From positions 62,001 through 126,000 of the forward strand of contig CATLAL010000003.1 of assembly GCA_949878425.1 (NCBI GenBank): DNA of 64,000 nt, in the 5' to 3' direction. The stretch is from an uncultured Oscillospiraceae bacterium (lineage in GTDB: Bacteria > Bacillota > Clostridia > Oscillospirales > Oscillospiraceae). Position numbers and translations under genes: made by a program. The notes beneath the pieces are model-generated. The model did not search any database. It saw nothing but the letters and a program-made list of their open reading frames with translations, and was not told the origin of the DNA. The first letter of the stretch is position 1, and each line of letters opens with the position of its first letter. Shown here piece by piece: positions 24,617 to 33,061 of the stretch.

Positions 24617-26098
24617 TTACCTCGCCTCCTTCCGCTGCGCCAAAGCCAGCTGGTCCTCCAGGGGCTCCTCTTCCTCCTCCCAGTCCAGCTCCATGCTGTC
24701 CGCGAAGCTCTTGTAGATGTCCCGGTAGGCCCGCTTCATGTGCTTGAACTGATAGCCCGCCTCCACACGCCGGTATCCGTTCTCCCCCATGCGCCGGCGC
24801 ATCGCCTCGTCCCGGGCCATAGCCACCATGGCCTGGGAAATCTCCTCCACATTCATGATGTGGGTGACAATGCCAGCCTCGCCGAACCTGTCGTTTTCTC
24901 CCAGGATGAGGCCCTTGCAGTTGCCCACATCTGTGGCGATCACCGGCTTGCGGGCCGCGAAGCTCTCCAGAATGGTCAGCGGCTGGCCCTCGCTGATGCT
25001 GGTGAGGACGGTCATATCCATCCGGCCCAGGTACTCCCGGATGTCCACCTTTCCGGTAAACACCACATCGGAGATGCCCATGGCCTCCACCAGATCCGCG
25101 CACTCCTGGGCGTATTCCGTCTCCTCCTCCCAGGAGCCCATAATCCAGAGCTTCAGGGCGCTCTCACGCTCCTTGGCAAAACCAAAGGCCTGAATGAGGG
25201 TCTTGACATCCTTGATGGGCGTCACCCGGAGGATGGCGCCGATGTTGATCTTTCCCTGGTCCTCCTCCGTCTTGCCGGGCAGGTCCGCCAGGGCCTCCAT
25301 CCGGATGCCGTTGGGGGTCACCATGGTCTTGGACACCGGGCAGTCCAGCTCCACCTGGAGCTCCCTGGCCCGCTCGTAGAGGCTGGTGACCAGATCCGCG
25401 CTGGTGTAGGCCAGCCGGGACATCTTGCGGAACTGCTCAATCCAGATATTCTTGTACAGCCCCTGGACCCACTTGGCCTGGATGAGCTCCTCCTCCCGCT
25501 CGCGGGTGTAGATGCCGTGTTCGCTGATGAGCATCCGCCCGCCGTGGAAGTGCTTGGCCATGCTCCCCAGGACCCCGGCGTAGCCGGTACACACGCAGTG
25601 GTACAGATCCGCCTTGGGGACCTTCATCTTCATGGTGAAGAAGAGGGGCATATAGATGGAGCGCATCATCCAGAGAAAATCCGTAAAGACAATCTGGCTG
25701 TAGTTGAGCTTATAGCAGTCCTTAACCGCGTTGAAGAAGTCCTCCCCCATGAGCAGCCCGTTCATGGAGGTTTTGCGGCTCTGGGCCAGCTCGAAGAGGG
25801 CGCCCCACTCCACCTGCTGGTCCAAAATCAGGCTGCGCAGGGCCTGGTACTCCTTCTTGTTCATCCGGCTCCTGCGCCGGCGCTTCGTCCAGTCGGCGTC
25901 GTTGAGGTAGAGCTCGTGGACCTCCGTCACGTTCTCCGGCAGCTCATAGGCGTACTTCCCCCGGAGGGACCGGTCTGCCGCCACCGCCAATATGACAAAT
26001 TCCTGCTTGGGAAAGGAGCGGATCAGGCTATGTACCCAGCTGGACACGCCGCCCACCACATAGGGGTAGCTGCCCTCGGCTATGATGCAAATTCTCAT
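24617..26098 (-). CDS. pelF: PelF, GT4 glycosyltransferase of the Pel pathway
   Basis: 493 residues, a soluble GT-B enzyme. N-terminal IIAEGSYPYVVGGVSSWVH is the PelF hallmark, and the donor-binding half contains GAILRVTPIKDVKTLIQAF and ILESFAARKPVIATDVGNC. In Pseudomonas PelF uses UDP-GlcNAc/GalNAc-type donors to build Pel. The gene sits between a DUF2194 gene (14 nt upstream) and pelG. The last about 35 residues are acidic. Confidence 0.94.
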   Translation of the reverse strand: MRICIIAEGSYPYVVGGVSSWVHSLIRSFPKQEFVILAVAADRSLRGKYAYELPENVTEVHELYLNDADWTKRRRRSRMNKKEYQALRSLILDQQVEWGALFELAQSRKTSMNGLLMGEDFFNAVKDCYKLNYSQIVFTDFLWMMRSIYMPLFFTMKMKVPKADLYHCVCTGYAGVLGSMAKHFHGGRMLISEHGIYTREREEELIQAKWVQGLYKNIWIEQFRKMSRLAYTSADLVTSLYERARELQVELDCPVSKTMVTPNGIRMEALADLPGKTEEDQGKINIGAILRVTPIKDVKTLIQAFGFAKERESALKLWIMGSWEEETEYAQECADLVEAMGISDVVFTGKVDIREYLGRMDMTVLTSISEGQPLTILESFAARKPVIATDVGNCKGLILGENDRFGEAGIVTHIMNVEEISQAMVAMARDEAMRRRMGENGYRRVEAGYQFKHMKRAYRDIYKSFADSMELDWEEEEEPLEDQLALAQRKEAR

Positions 26099-26112
26099 GG
26101 TACCCCTCCCCC

Positions 26113-27924
26113 TCAGCCGTAGATGTAGCGGTAGGCGTCCGCCGGCTTCAGCGTAATATACACATGGGCGTCCTCTGCCTCAATCAGATAGGCCCCATCC
26201 TCCAGCCGCGTCCAGCCGCCTCCGTCCACGTGGTCCACCGCCTCGCCCCTGGTCCGCAGAACGAACCACGCGGAGCCGGACGCGCCGGTCACATCCAGGG
26301 AGATGACGTCCCCCTCCCTGCTCTCCTCATAGTCCAGGGCGAGGAAGGTCCGGATCCGCCCGTCGCACTCCGAGAGCGTGGTCCCGGTAAAGGCGTCAAA
26401 TTTCTGATAGTAGTTCTGGAGGTTCCAGCTCAGGTCCATGGACAGCTCGTTCCACACGCCGTCCTCACCGCTGGGATAGGCCACCCGGCCCATGTCCACC
26501 AGCGTGCTGCCGTATCCCAGGGCCGTCTCCACGCAGCGCACCCGGAAGTCCTCCCGGTAGGTGTAGTCCAGGGCGCTGGTGAGGATGGTCTGCCGTGTGA
26601 CCCGCTCCGAGAGATAGCCCACCAGCTCGCTTTCGCCCTGGTACTCTGTCGCGACGGTCCGCACCGCCGAGAGCAGCTCCTCCTCCAATGCGGCGCGGAG
26701 GGCATCCTCCTCCAGATCGCCGCCGTAGAGGGAGGCGAACCGGTAGTCCGGAAGGGCCTCCTCCATAAACGCCTGATCCGCCGCCAGCTTCCGGTCCATG
26801 GGCGTATCCGACACGCTGACGCCGGAGAGGCCCACCTCCGCCTGCTGCTCGTTCATCAATCGCATGTAATACTGGAGCTGAGCCTGGTCCGGGAGATTGT
26901 CGTCCTCATAGTCAAACTGGGGCGCCATCATGCAGGAGAGACCCAGATCGCTGCGCTGGTAGGCCACCGACAGCTCCGGCCACACGATGTCCCGGAACAC
27001 GCCCTGCATGGACTGGCTGTAGCCGCGCATCATGGCCTCGTTGTTCTCCGCCGCCAGGCCCGGGTAGTTGGCCAGCACCAGGTTCTGGGCGTTGACCACC
27101 GGATAGAGGGCGTAGCGGTCCATCTCCGCCGTCATGGCCGCAAGGAGTCCCAGCCCCGCCGCGTCCTCCATATAGCCGCCGTTTACCACAAACACGGAGG
27201 CCGCGCCGGCGGTCCTGCGCCAGATCACCGGGGGATGCTCCTCCACATCCAGGGACTCATCCGCCGGAATGCCCTTCATATAGACCTTCGTGCCCGCAGA
27301 GAGGCTGTACCAGGGGAAGGAGGTCTCCAGGTCCTGCTTCTCCTCGTTCTCCTCCTCGGTCTCCCCCTGGTAGATCACCTCGCCCCCCAGCAGGAAGCCG
27401 CCGTACAGGTGGAGGCCCTCCACCTCCGTCTCCCGGCTCACCACCGCCCGGATGCCCAGCAGCTCTTGCAGGCTCTCACTGCGCGCAATCGCCTCCGGCT
27501 CCGGCAGGCCGCAGAAAATCAGGTGGATCCCCTCGTCCGCGAGGGACCGAAGCCGCTCGATCTCCGCCTCGCTGCTCCAGCTGACGCCGCCGGGGGACAG
27601 CAGAATCATCTCCGGCGCCCGGCCCGCCTGATACTGGGACAGGGAGCTGTACGCCTCCACGTCCCGCTTCCCATAGACCGCCCAGCTGCGCGCCACGTCC
27701 CACACCGGGTCCTCCGCGCCGCCGATATACACGACCAGGCCGGAGGACAGGGACTGCCCCGCCTGGTACGCCTCGCCGGCGGGGAGCAGCGCCCCCAGCT
27801 CCTCGGCGTACCGGTTTTCCTCATAGTCATTCCAGACCTCCAGCGCCACGCTGGAAAACTGGAACAGGAAGAATATCACGAACATGATGATTGTGATCGA
27901 AAAATAGTTCCGGCGTGATACCAT
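26113..27924 (-). CDS. DUF2194 protein, membrane-anchored PelA-like candidate
   Basis: 603 residues with an N-terminal hydrophobic anchor (about 8-28), the remainder extracytoplasmic. It matches the DUF2194 type found next to pelF and pelG. Parts such as LSCMMAPQFDYEDDN and the later CVETALGYGSTLVDMGR block suggest a polysaccharide-deacetylase-like barrel, and the C-terminal about 120 residues look like a beta-rich carbohydrate-binding domain. In position it stands where Gram-positive pel clusters carry the deacetylase PelA-DA. Assignment as the Pel deacetylase/hydrolase is inference. Confidence 0.78.
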   Translation of the reverse strand: MVSRRNYFSITIIMFVIFFLFQFSSVALEVWNDYEENRYAEELGALLPAGEAYQAGQSLSSGLVVYIGGAEDPVWDVARSWAVYGKRDVEAYSSLSQYQAGRAPEMILLSPGGVSWSSEAEIERLRSLADEGIHLIFCGLPEPEAIARSESLQELLGIRAVVSRETEVEGLHLYGGFLLGGEVIYQGETEEENEEKQDLETSFPWYSLSAGTKVYMKGIPADESLDVEEHPPVIWRRTAGAASVFVVNGGYMEDAAGLGLLAAMTAEMDRYALYPVVNAQNLVLANYPGLAAENNEAMMRGYSQSMQGVFRDIVWPELSVAYQRSDLGLSCMMAPQFDYEDDNLPDQAQLQYYMRLMNEQQAEVGLSGVSVSDTPMDRKLAADQAFMEEALPDYRFASLYGGDLEEDALRAALEEELLSAVRTVATEYQGESELVGYLSERVTRQTILTSALDYTYREDFRVRCVETALGYGSTLVDMGRVAYPSGEDGVWNELSMDLSWNLQNYYQKFDAFTGTTLSECDGRIRTFLALDYEESREGDVISLDVTGASGSAWFVLRTRGEAVDHVDGGGWTRLEDGAYLIEAEDAHVYITLKPADAYRYIYG

Positions 27925-27962
27925 TTCATCCTCTCCTCGTCCTCATACCGTTTCTCAATTAA

Positions 27963-28011
27963 ATCCTTTTTCCGTCATCGGCAGGCCGCCTCCGGCGGCT
28001 TAGAAAAGGAT
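27963..28011 (-). other. Hairpin between the PelE-like and DUF2194 genes
   Basis: Outer arms ATCCTTTT (27963-27970) and AAAAGGAT (28004-28011) enclose a GC stem GCCGCC-TCC-GGCGGC (27985-27999). This is the longest gap (86 nt) inside the operon. It may be an RNA processing or attenuation site separating the regulatory genes from the biosynthetic genes. Confidence 0.5.
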
Positions 28012-28979
28012 CAGCTAAACGTCCGGATCAGCTCCAGCGTCTCCCGGTCTATGACGACCTTGGACCCCTTCAGCTCGGCGAGGGTCCGGAAGAATCCCTC
28101 TCTGTTTTTTGCCGTAAAGTACAGCTTCAGGCGGCAGGTGTAGGCGGCCAGCTGGTCCGGGTGCTGCTCCGCCAGGCGCAGGCACCACTTCTCCGCCTCC
28201 TGAAAGCTCTGTATCTCCAGCAGGCGCATGCATACGCCCTCGTAGCGCTCCGCCGTAATTGGGGCGGGATTTTTGCCATAGAGCGTCTCCGCCGCCTCCT
28301 CCATCATGAATACGTACTTCCGCTGTTCCAGATCGGTGAAGATCTGCTGCTTGAGGACCGTGTCCATGTAGTCCAGCAGCAGCTCCTCCGCATTCGTCTG
28401 GTCCTCCTCTTCCTCCCGCATCTCCAGATAGAGCTTCTGTACAGTGAGGCGGAACTCGTTGAGCTCCCGGCTGAGCACAGAGGCCGCGTAGTGGGAGGAC
28501 TCGGAGTCCTCGATATTCAGCGCCATGGCCAGGGAGGACAGGGAATTTTGAATATCACCCCGCAGGGTGTTCATCATTACCGCCCGCAGGCTCTTGTTGT
28601 CGTTGACGGCAATGGCCTCCTCCATGGGCAGCACGCCCCGCTCCCGGTCCTCGTCCGCCTTCAGCTGGGTTTTCACCCGGTCCTTCCGGAAGGTGATGTC
28701 CTCCAGGTTCATGTGGGACCAGGAGAGCAGCAGCCGGGAGATGAGAAACAGCAGGTGGGAGAAGAAAAAGAACAGGATCCCCACCACGGGGAAAAACACC
28801 ATCACCAGGGCGCGCAGCAGGTAGGTCCGCCGGTTGTCGTGGGTGACCTCCGTCTCCTCCTTCTTCTCCTTGTGGGTCCGGATGGGAACCATGATCAGCG
28901 CTCCCACCAGCAGGTAGAGCACCGCAATCAGCAGATTGACAAGGACTACAGTCAGGAAGATGGTTTCCTCTCTTGTCAT
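28011..28979 (-). CDS. PelE-like membrane protein with C-terminal TPR-type helices
   Basis: 322 residues. Two hydrophobic segments (about 8-32 and 52-90, the second possibly a hairpin) are followed by a helical cytoplasmic domain. Near the C-terminus the pattern AEKWCLRLAEQHPDQLAAY looks like a tetratricopeptide repeat. PelE of Pseudomonas has the same design (membrane segments plus TPRs) and links PelD to PelF. The gene overlaps the pelD-like gene by 4 nt. Sequence similarity to PelE itself is not obvious by eye, so the name rests on architecture and position. Confidence 0.65.
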   Translation of the reverse strand: MTREETIFLTVVLVNLLIAVLYLLVGALIMVPIRTHKEKKEETEVTHDNRRTYLLRALVMVFFPVVGILFFFFSHLLFLISRLLLSWSHMNLEDITFRKDRVKTQLKADEDRERGVLPMEEAIAVNDNKSLRAVMMNTLRGDIQNSLSSLAMALNIEDSESSHYAASVLSRELNEFRLTVQKLYLEMREEEEDQTNAEELLLDYMDTVLKQQIFTDLEQRKYVFMMEEAAETLYGKNPAPITAERYEGVCMRLLEIQSFQEAEKWCLRLAEQHPDQLAAYTCRLKLYFTAKNREGFFRTLAELKGSKVVIDRETLELIRTFS

Positions 28980-31171
28980 ACCACCGCCCCCTCCCGCGGA
29001 CAGCTCTCATAGCCGCAGCCGCGGAAACGCTCCATGACCCCCAGCGCCTTTTCCGCGTTGGTATTGGAGAGCAGTATGTACAGCTTTCCGTCCTCCAGAA
29101 CGCCCATGTAGTCGCTCTGCCGGATGCTGCCACTGAGGGCGGCCGCCGCCCGCTCCCGGTCCTTTTGCTCCGCCTTGATCTCCAGCAGGGTGCACTCGGT
29201 GAGATCCTTCTCCCTGGCCTGGGTGAAGGCCCCCACCAGCTGGGTAAAGGCGTCCGGCGCAAGAACGTTTGTCCCCTCCATGTACCGCTGGTTGTGCAGG
29301 GCCTCCAGGTACCGGTTGGCCCGCACCACCGCGTTTTGGATCAGGTGTCCCACAATGTCCAGCCGGTTGGCCTCGGCCAAGGTCATCCGCTGCCAGGGAA
29401 TGCCCCAGACCATCAGGATGAGCTTCATCTCCTCCCCCTCGTACACCGGGCAGGCCATGAGGGGGAGCCTATCGGCCATGGTCCGGTTGATGTAAACCCG
29501 GCCCTCCTTCAGCTCGGCGTACATCTCCTCCATGGCGGTATACTCAATGGAGCTGCCCAGCTTCCGCGCCTCCGGGGAGGTGGCGGAAAAGAGGCGGGCG
29601 TAGCTTCGGTTGGCTACAGTGTAGACGGCGGCGTCGTTGCTGTTCATGAGGTCGGAGACCACCTGGGCGGCGTAGAAGAGAACCTCCTCGGGCCCGTAGC
29701 CCTCGAGACTGGAGGTGATGTCGTAGATCTTCCCAAGGCTGTCCCGCTGGTTGACCACCTGGGCCTCGAAGTTCTCCTTCATGCGCACGTTGCTGTCGTT
29801 GATATCCGCGATATCGTCCAGCTTGCCGTTGAGGTAGAGGATCTCCTCCGCGTCGTCTTTTTTGATCTGGCGGAGCTGGTCGCGCATATAGCCCACCACC
29901 ATGCCCAGGATGAACAGCTGCGCCATCCAAACGTAGGTGTTGTGGTCCAGCAGCACCTCAAAGCCGCTGCGCCCGCCCATCTCGTGGACGCAGTAGCCCA
30001 GTACCGCCAGCAGAGCGGAGAAAATGGCCTGCTGCTGGCCGTGGATAATGGCAAAGAGCAGCACATAGAGCAGGTAGAAGTCCAGCTTGCTGAAATATTC
30101 GCTGCCGGCGGCCATGTTGTTGAGCAGGAAAAAGGGGAAAAAGCAGAGAATGGTCTCCAGGAAAGGAACCAGCCGGCCGACGACCGTCTTGATGCTGTGC
30201 CAGATCCGCCCCATCCGTCCGCCTCCGGCATCCTCCGCGTGGATGAAGGAATCGCTGTGGCGCTTCATGTACTGGACGACCTGCTCGACGCCCTCCTCGT
30301 AGTGGGTGAAGATTTTCCGGCCAAAGTCCCTGTCGAACCGGCCCCCATCCAAAATCAGACGGTAGTTGGAGCCCACCGAGGTGTCCACCAGCTCAACGCT
30401 GGAGCCCATCTTTTCCTGGATGAGCTCCGCCAGCTGCCGCTCGTTGATCTCCTCCATGGAGGAGATGTGGTAGAGGGAGCTCTCCGGGCTAATGGACGCC
30501 ATGGCCTTGTAGGAGAGCTCCACAGCGTCGTTGAGGAACAGCATGGAGAAGGTATTCCGGCTGTTGGCGGAGATTTTTCCGCTCTTGAGCGCCTCCAGAC
30601 ACATCCGGAAGCAGGGGGAGCTCTCCTCCTGCCCCTTGCGGGGGACGCAGTACATGTGGTCCAGGCGCAGAATCAGGGTGTCCATGCCCTGCACCTTCCG
30701 GTAGTTCTCACAGACCTCCTCCCCCTGGGCCACGGCCAGGGCCTTGAAGCCACGGGGAGAGGCGGGCTCCTGCTCCGGAACATTGCTGGTATAGGAGTCG
30801 CTGTAGACATCCTCAGAGGAGAGATAGACAAAGCGGCCCTTGCCCACCATAGAATAGGCGGAGAGAATGTTCATCAGCGCCGTGGTGTAGCGCACCGACT
30901 CCTGACGGGACCTGTGCCAGTCGAAGTTCGTATCGTAGGCGCCCATAAAAACCAGCAGTTCCGGCTTGATGCTCTCGAAGATATCATTGATGCTGTCGTT
31001 GTCATAAGCGAAGTCGTATCTCGCAAATACGTGCGGATAGGAGATGCTCTTATCCTTTTTTCCAGTCAGCAGATAGAGCCGGTGACCAGCCTTATTGAAT
31101 TTACTGATCATAGCGTCCATCATCCTGCTGGGGCCGCCAACCAATAACACATCCATGTCCGTCCATACCAT
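28976..31171 (-). CDS. pelD: PelD-like c-di-GMP receptor fused to an N-terminal SDR domain
   Basis: 731 residues. Residues 1 to about 310 form a short-chain dehydrogenase/epimerase-like domain (VLLVGGPSRMM start, YLSSEDVYSD around the SDR Tyr region). About 345-430 is a cluster of four membrane helices, then a coiled linker, a GAF domain (about 470-600) and a degenerate GGDEF domain. The active-site GGDEF is replaced by EDGKL (693-697), while RQSD (684-687) is an RxxD inhibitory site exactly five residues before it. This is the PelD signature for c-di-GMP binding without cyclase activity. The ATG at 31171 is chosen over a TTG nine nt upstream. Family assignment is strong; the role of the SDR part, perhaps sugar-nucleotide epimerisation, is inference. 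Confidence 0.85.
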   Translation of the reverse strand: MVWTDMDVLLVGGPSRMMDAMISKFNKAGHRLYLLTGKKDKSISYPHVFARYDFAYDNDSINDIFESIKPELLVFMGAYDTNFDWHRSRQESVRYTTALMNILSAYSMVGKGRFVYLSSEDVYSDSYTSNVPEQEPASPRGFKALAVAQGEEVCENYRKVQGMDTLILRLDHMYCVPRKGQEESSPCFRMCLEALKSGKISANSRNTFSMLFLNDAVELSYKAMASISPESSLYHISSMEEINERQLAELIQEKMGSSVELVDTSVGSNYRLILDGGRFDRDFGRKIFTHYEEGVEQVVQYMKRHSDSFIHAEDAGGGRMGRIWHSIKTVVGRLVPFLETILCFFPFFLLNNMAAGSEYFSKLDFYLLYVLLFAIIHGQQQAIFSALLAVLGYCVHEMGGRSGFEVLLDHNTYVWMAQLFILGMVVGYMRDQLRQIKKDDAEEILYLNGKLDDIADINDSNVRMKENFEAQVVNQRDSLGKIYDITSSLEGYGPEEVLFYAAQVVSDLMNSNDAAVYTVANRSYARLFSATSPEARKLGSSIEYTAMEEMYAELKEGRVYINRTMADRLPLMACPVYEGEEMKLILMVWGIPWQRMTLAEANRLDIVGHLIQNAVVRANRYLEALHNQRYMEGTNVLAPDAFTQLVGAFTQAREKDLTECTLLEIKAEQKDRERAAAALSGSIRQSDYMGVLEDGKLYILLSNTNAEKALGVMERFRGCGYESCPREGAVV

Positions 31172-31180
31172 CCTTCCCAA

Positions 31181-31424
31181 ATTTCCTCGCCCGCCGCAGG
31201 CCGGCGTCCTGTCCTGCTCAGGGGATCAAGCACTGGTGTTTGCTATTAGGGGAGATTGCTTTCCGCGTAGCGGAAAGCAGAAAAAGGCGTACGCCTTTTT
31301 GCGTATAACGCACGGTTTCGCTCAGACGAACGGCTGCGCAAAACCGCGGCGCTGCCTCCTCCCTGCCGGTTTGGATTGCGCGGTGCGGGTGAAGCAGATT
31401 ATATGCGACATAAAAAGCCCATAT
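31181..31424 (-). promoter_or_regulatory. Structured 5' leader of the Pel-like operon
   Basis: About 245 nt of leader precede pelD. It can form AAAAAGGCGTACGCCTTTTT (31281-31300, a perfect palindrome followed by Ts, terminator-like) and GCTTTCCGC/GCGGAAAGC (31258-31278). Farther up are a GCGCA...AAACCG arm pairing with CGGTTT-TGCGC. It may be an attenuator. I could not match it to a known c-di-GMP riboswitch consensus. Confidence 0.5.
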
Positions 31425-31453
31425 AGTATACCAGATTTGAAATAAAACTGCAA
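31425..31453 (-). promoter_or_regulatory. Promoter of the Pel-like operon
   Basis: Minus strand -35 TTGCAG (31453-31448), 17-bp spacer, -10 TATACT (31430-31425) preceded by TGG, an extended -10 element. All eleven genes down to 15615 are co-directional with short gaps, and no other strong promoter was seen between them. Confidence 0.75.
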
Positions 31454-31684
31454 CTAATTTTATCGAAAATAGAACAGTCTGCCTCATTTCTCCATGTGCG
31501 CTCAAAAATTGAGGGGCAGATGCGCACGCCGGAAAATCCCAGCGCGGCTCCGCCTCCCCTATTATTTCAAGACTTTCCGGCCCCATCCGTACCGAGGTCC
31601 GCCGCTTTCATCCGCCTGCCCCCGGCAGCGCGGAGAACGGCCTGCAAAAAATTCCATAAACCATCTTCTTTTCCTACATTCTCA
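31454..31684. other. Intergenic stretch without recognised gene
   Basis: Region upstream of the pel promoter and of the XRE gene. Apart from the promoter and operator described separately, nothing is supported. Composition is AT-richer than the genes. Confidence 0.5.
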
Positions 31685-31733
31685 ATATGTATTATAAGGC
31701 ATAGAATATGCTATTGTCAAGAATAATACATAT
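31685..31733 (+). promoter_or_regulatory. Nested inverted repeats upstream of the XRE regulator
   Basis: A perfect 11-bp inverted repeat, ATATGTATTAT (31685-31695) and ATAATACATAT (31723-31733), encloses a second palindrome GCATA-GAA-TATGC (31699-31711). Centre distance of the outer arms is 38 bp. It ends just before the start codons of the XRE gene, a layout expected for an autoregulated repressor; it could also influence the divergent pel promoter about 230 bp away. Confidence 0.65.
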
Positions 31734-31751
31734 AGTATGTGTAGAGCTGCT

Positions 31752-32018
31752 ATGAAGAAATTAGAGTTTAAGGGAAATAAAAATGTAATCCACCTCCAAT
31801 TGAGGCGGATGAGAACCAGGAAAAACATCACACAGGAGGAGTTGGCGGCAAAAATGCAGGTACTGTCCGTCAATATCAATCAGCAGGAGATCAGCCGGAT
31901 TGAAAACAACCGGCGCGTTGTCTCTGACTTCGAGCTTGTCTGCTTCTGCAAGGCGCTCTCCTGTACGGAGCGGGAGCTGCTTCGGGACTTTTATGATGAA
32001 ATAGGCGCGGACGACTAG
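31752..32018 (+). CDS. XRE-family helix-turn-helix regulator
   Basis: 88 residues (93 if the ATG at 31737 is used). A Cro/C1-type HTH covers about residues 15-70: LRRMRTRKNITQEELAAKM, then QQEISRIENNRRVVSDFEL. No other domain. The upstream ATG has no ribosome binding site; the one at 31752 has only GTAGAG. It is the sole plus-strand gene between the pel operon and the glycine operon, divergent from pel. A role in controlling pel is suggested only by position. Confidence 0.85.
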   Translation: MKKLEFKGNKNVIHLQLRRMRTRKNITQEELAAKMQVLSVNINQQEISRIENNRRVVSDFELVCFCKALSCTERELLRDFYDEIGADD

Positions 32019-32049
32019 AGGAGCGCGGGCAAGCTGCCCGCGCTCCTCT
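32017..32049 (+). terminator. Hairpin terminator between the XRE gene and lplA
   Basis: 15-bp stem (32017-32031 with 32035-32049, arms starting AGAGGAGCGCGGGCA) with a 3-nt loop directly at the XRE stop codon. Followed by TCTCAATC rather than a T-run. Because the lplA stop is at 32075 on the other strand it may serve both directions. Confidence 0.75.
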
Positions 32050-32074
32050 TCTCAATCTCTCAATCAACCTTCCA

Positions 32075-33061
32075 TCAAATATCCATCTGGTCCAGCAGTC
32101 CGCACAGATCCTCCGACGTCCGCTCCTCCAGGCCGGCGGCGCGGACGCGCGCTCTTATATCCTCCAGGCGGAGGCGGCAGCCGGTCAGAGCCTTCTCCAG
32201 GGCCGGGGCCAGCTGCCAGTCCATGGCGTCGGTATAGACCCGGACCTCCCGGATTTTCCCCTCCTCCGCGGAGAGGCGCAGGCAGATTTCCCCCCAGGCA
32301 TACCTTCCCTCGCACTCCAGACTGACCGGCAGGTCCCTGCCGTAGAGCCAGTCCCAGCCGGCGTTGCGCTCCGCCAGCGCCTCAATCCGCCGGGTGTCAA
32401 ACGCCTGCTCGCTCAGGCGCTCCGCCTTGAGGCCGTAGACCCGCTGAAAGGCCTCCTCCATTTGCTCCGCCATGGCGGCGATGGTCAGATCCGGCCTCAG
32501 CTCCTTCAGGTTCACCACCCGGGAGCGGACCGACTCCACCCCCTTGGCCTCCAGCTTGGCCTTGGAGGGGCTCAGGTACCGGCCCATGCTGGACAGATCC
32601 ACGTTCACCAGCAGCGTGCCGTGGTGGTAGCTCTTCCCGCCATGCTCATAGAAGGCGTTGCCGGAGAATTTGCGGCCATTGCTGAGCACGTCGTTTCGCC
32701 CGGAGCACTCCGCCGGGATGCCCAGCAGACGGCAGGCCTCCACGATCACGCCCAGCTGCCGGGGCAGGTCATAGTCCGCCTTGTTCACCAGAAAGGTGAA
32801 GTTCAGGTTTCCCAGGTCGTGGAACACCGCCCCGCCGCCGGAGAGCCGCCGGGCCAGAAAGCCGCCGTCCGCCTCCAGCGCCGCCGTGCGGCACTCCTTC
32901 CAGGGACTCTGGTTGCAGCCGATCACCACCGTGCGGCGGTTCTGCCACAGGTAGAGGATACAGGTCTCCTCCGGAACCGTCTCCAGCAGGTACTGCTCCA
33001 CCGCCAGGTTCCGGTGGGGGTTGGTGCAGTCCGTGGAAAAGATCTGGATGCGCCGGATCAT
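32075..33061 (-). CDS. lplA: Lipoate-protein ligase
   Basis: 328 residues of the LplA/biotin-lipoate ligase family. Motifs: ARRLSGGGAVFHDLGNLNFT, then SGRNDVLSNGRKFSGNAF (lysine region) and YHHGTLLVNVDLSSM. It activates lipoate with ATP and transfers it to the GcvH lipoyl domain. The true start at 33061 overlaps the gcvPB stop (ATGA); the open frame above it is spurious. Last gene of the glycine cleavage operon, giving the cell a way to lipoylate GcvH from scavenged lipoate. Confidence 0.93.
   Translation of the reverse strand: MIRRIQIFSTDCTNPHRNLAVEQYLLETVPEETCILYLWQNRRTVVIGCNQSPWKECRTAALEADGGFLARRLSGGGAVFHDLGNLNFTFLVNKADYDLPRQLGVIVEACRLLGIPAECSGRNDVLSNGRKFSGNAFYEHGGKSYHHGTLLVNVDLSSMGRYLSPSKAKLEAKGVESVRSRVVNLKELRPDLTIAAMAEQMEEAFQRVYGLKAERLSEQAFDTRRIEALAERNAGWDWLYGRDLPVSLECEGRYAWGEICLRLSAEEGKIREVRVYTDAMDWQLAPALEKALTGCRLRLEDIRARVRAAGLEERTSEDLCGLLDQMDI

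Noticed and set aside
31181-31424. c-di-GMP riboswitch upstream of pelD
   Set aside because: Tempting by context, but the conserved GEMM blocks could not be matched; kept only as an unassigned structured leader.
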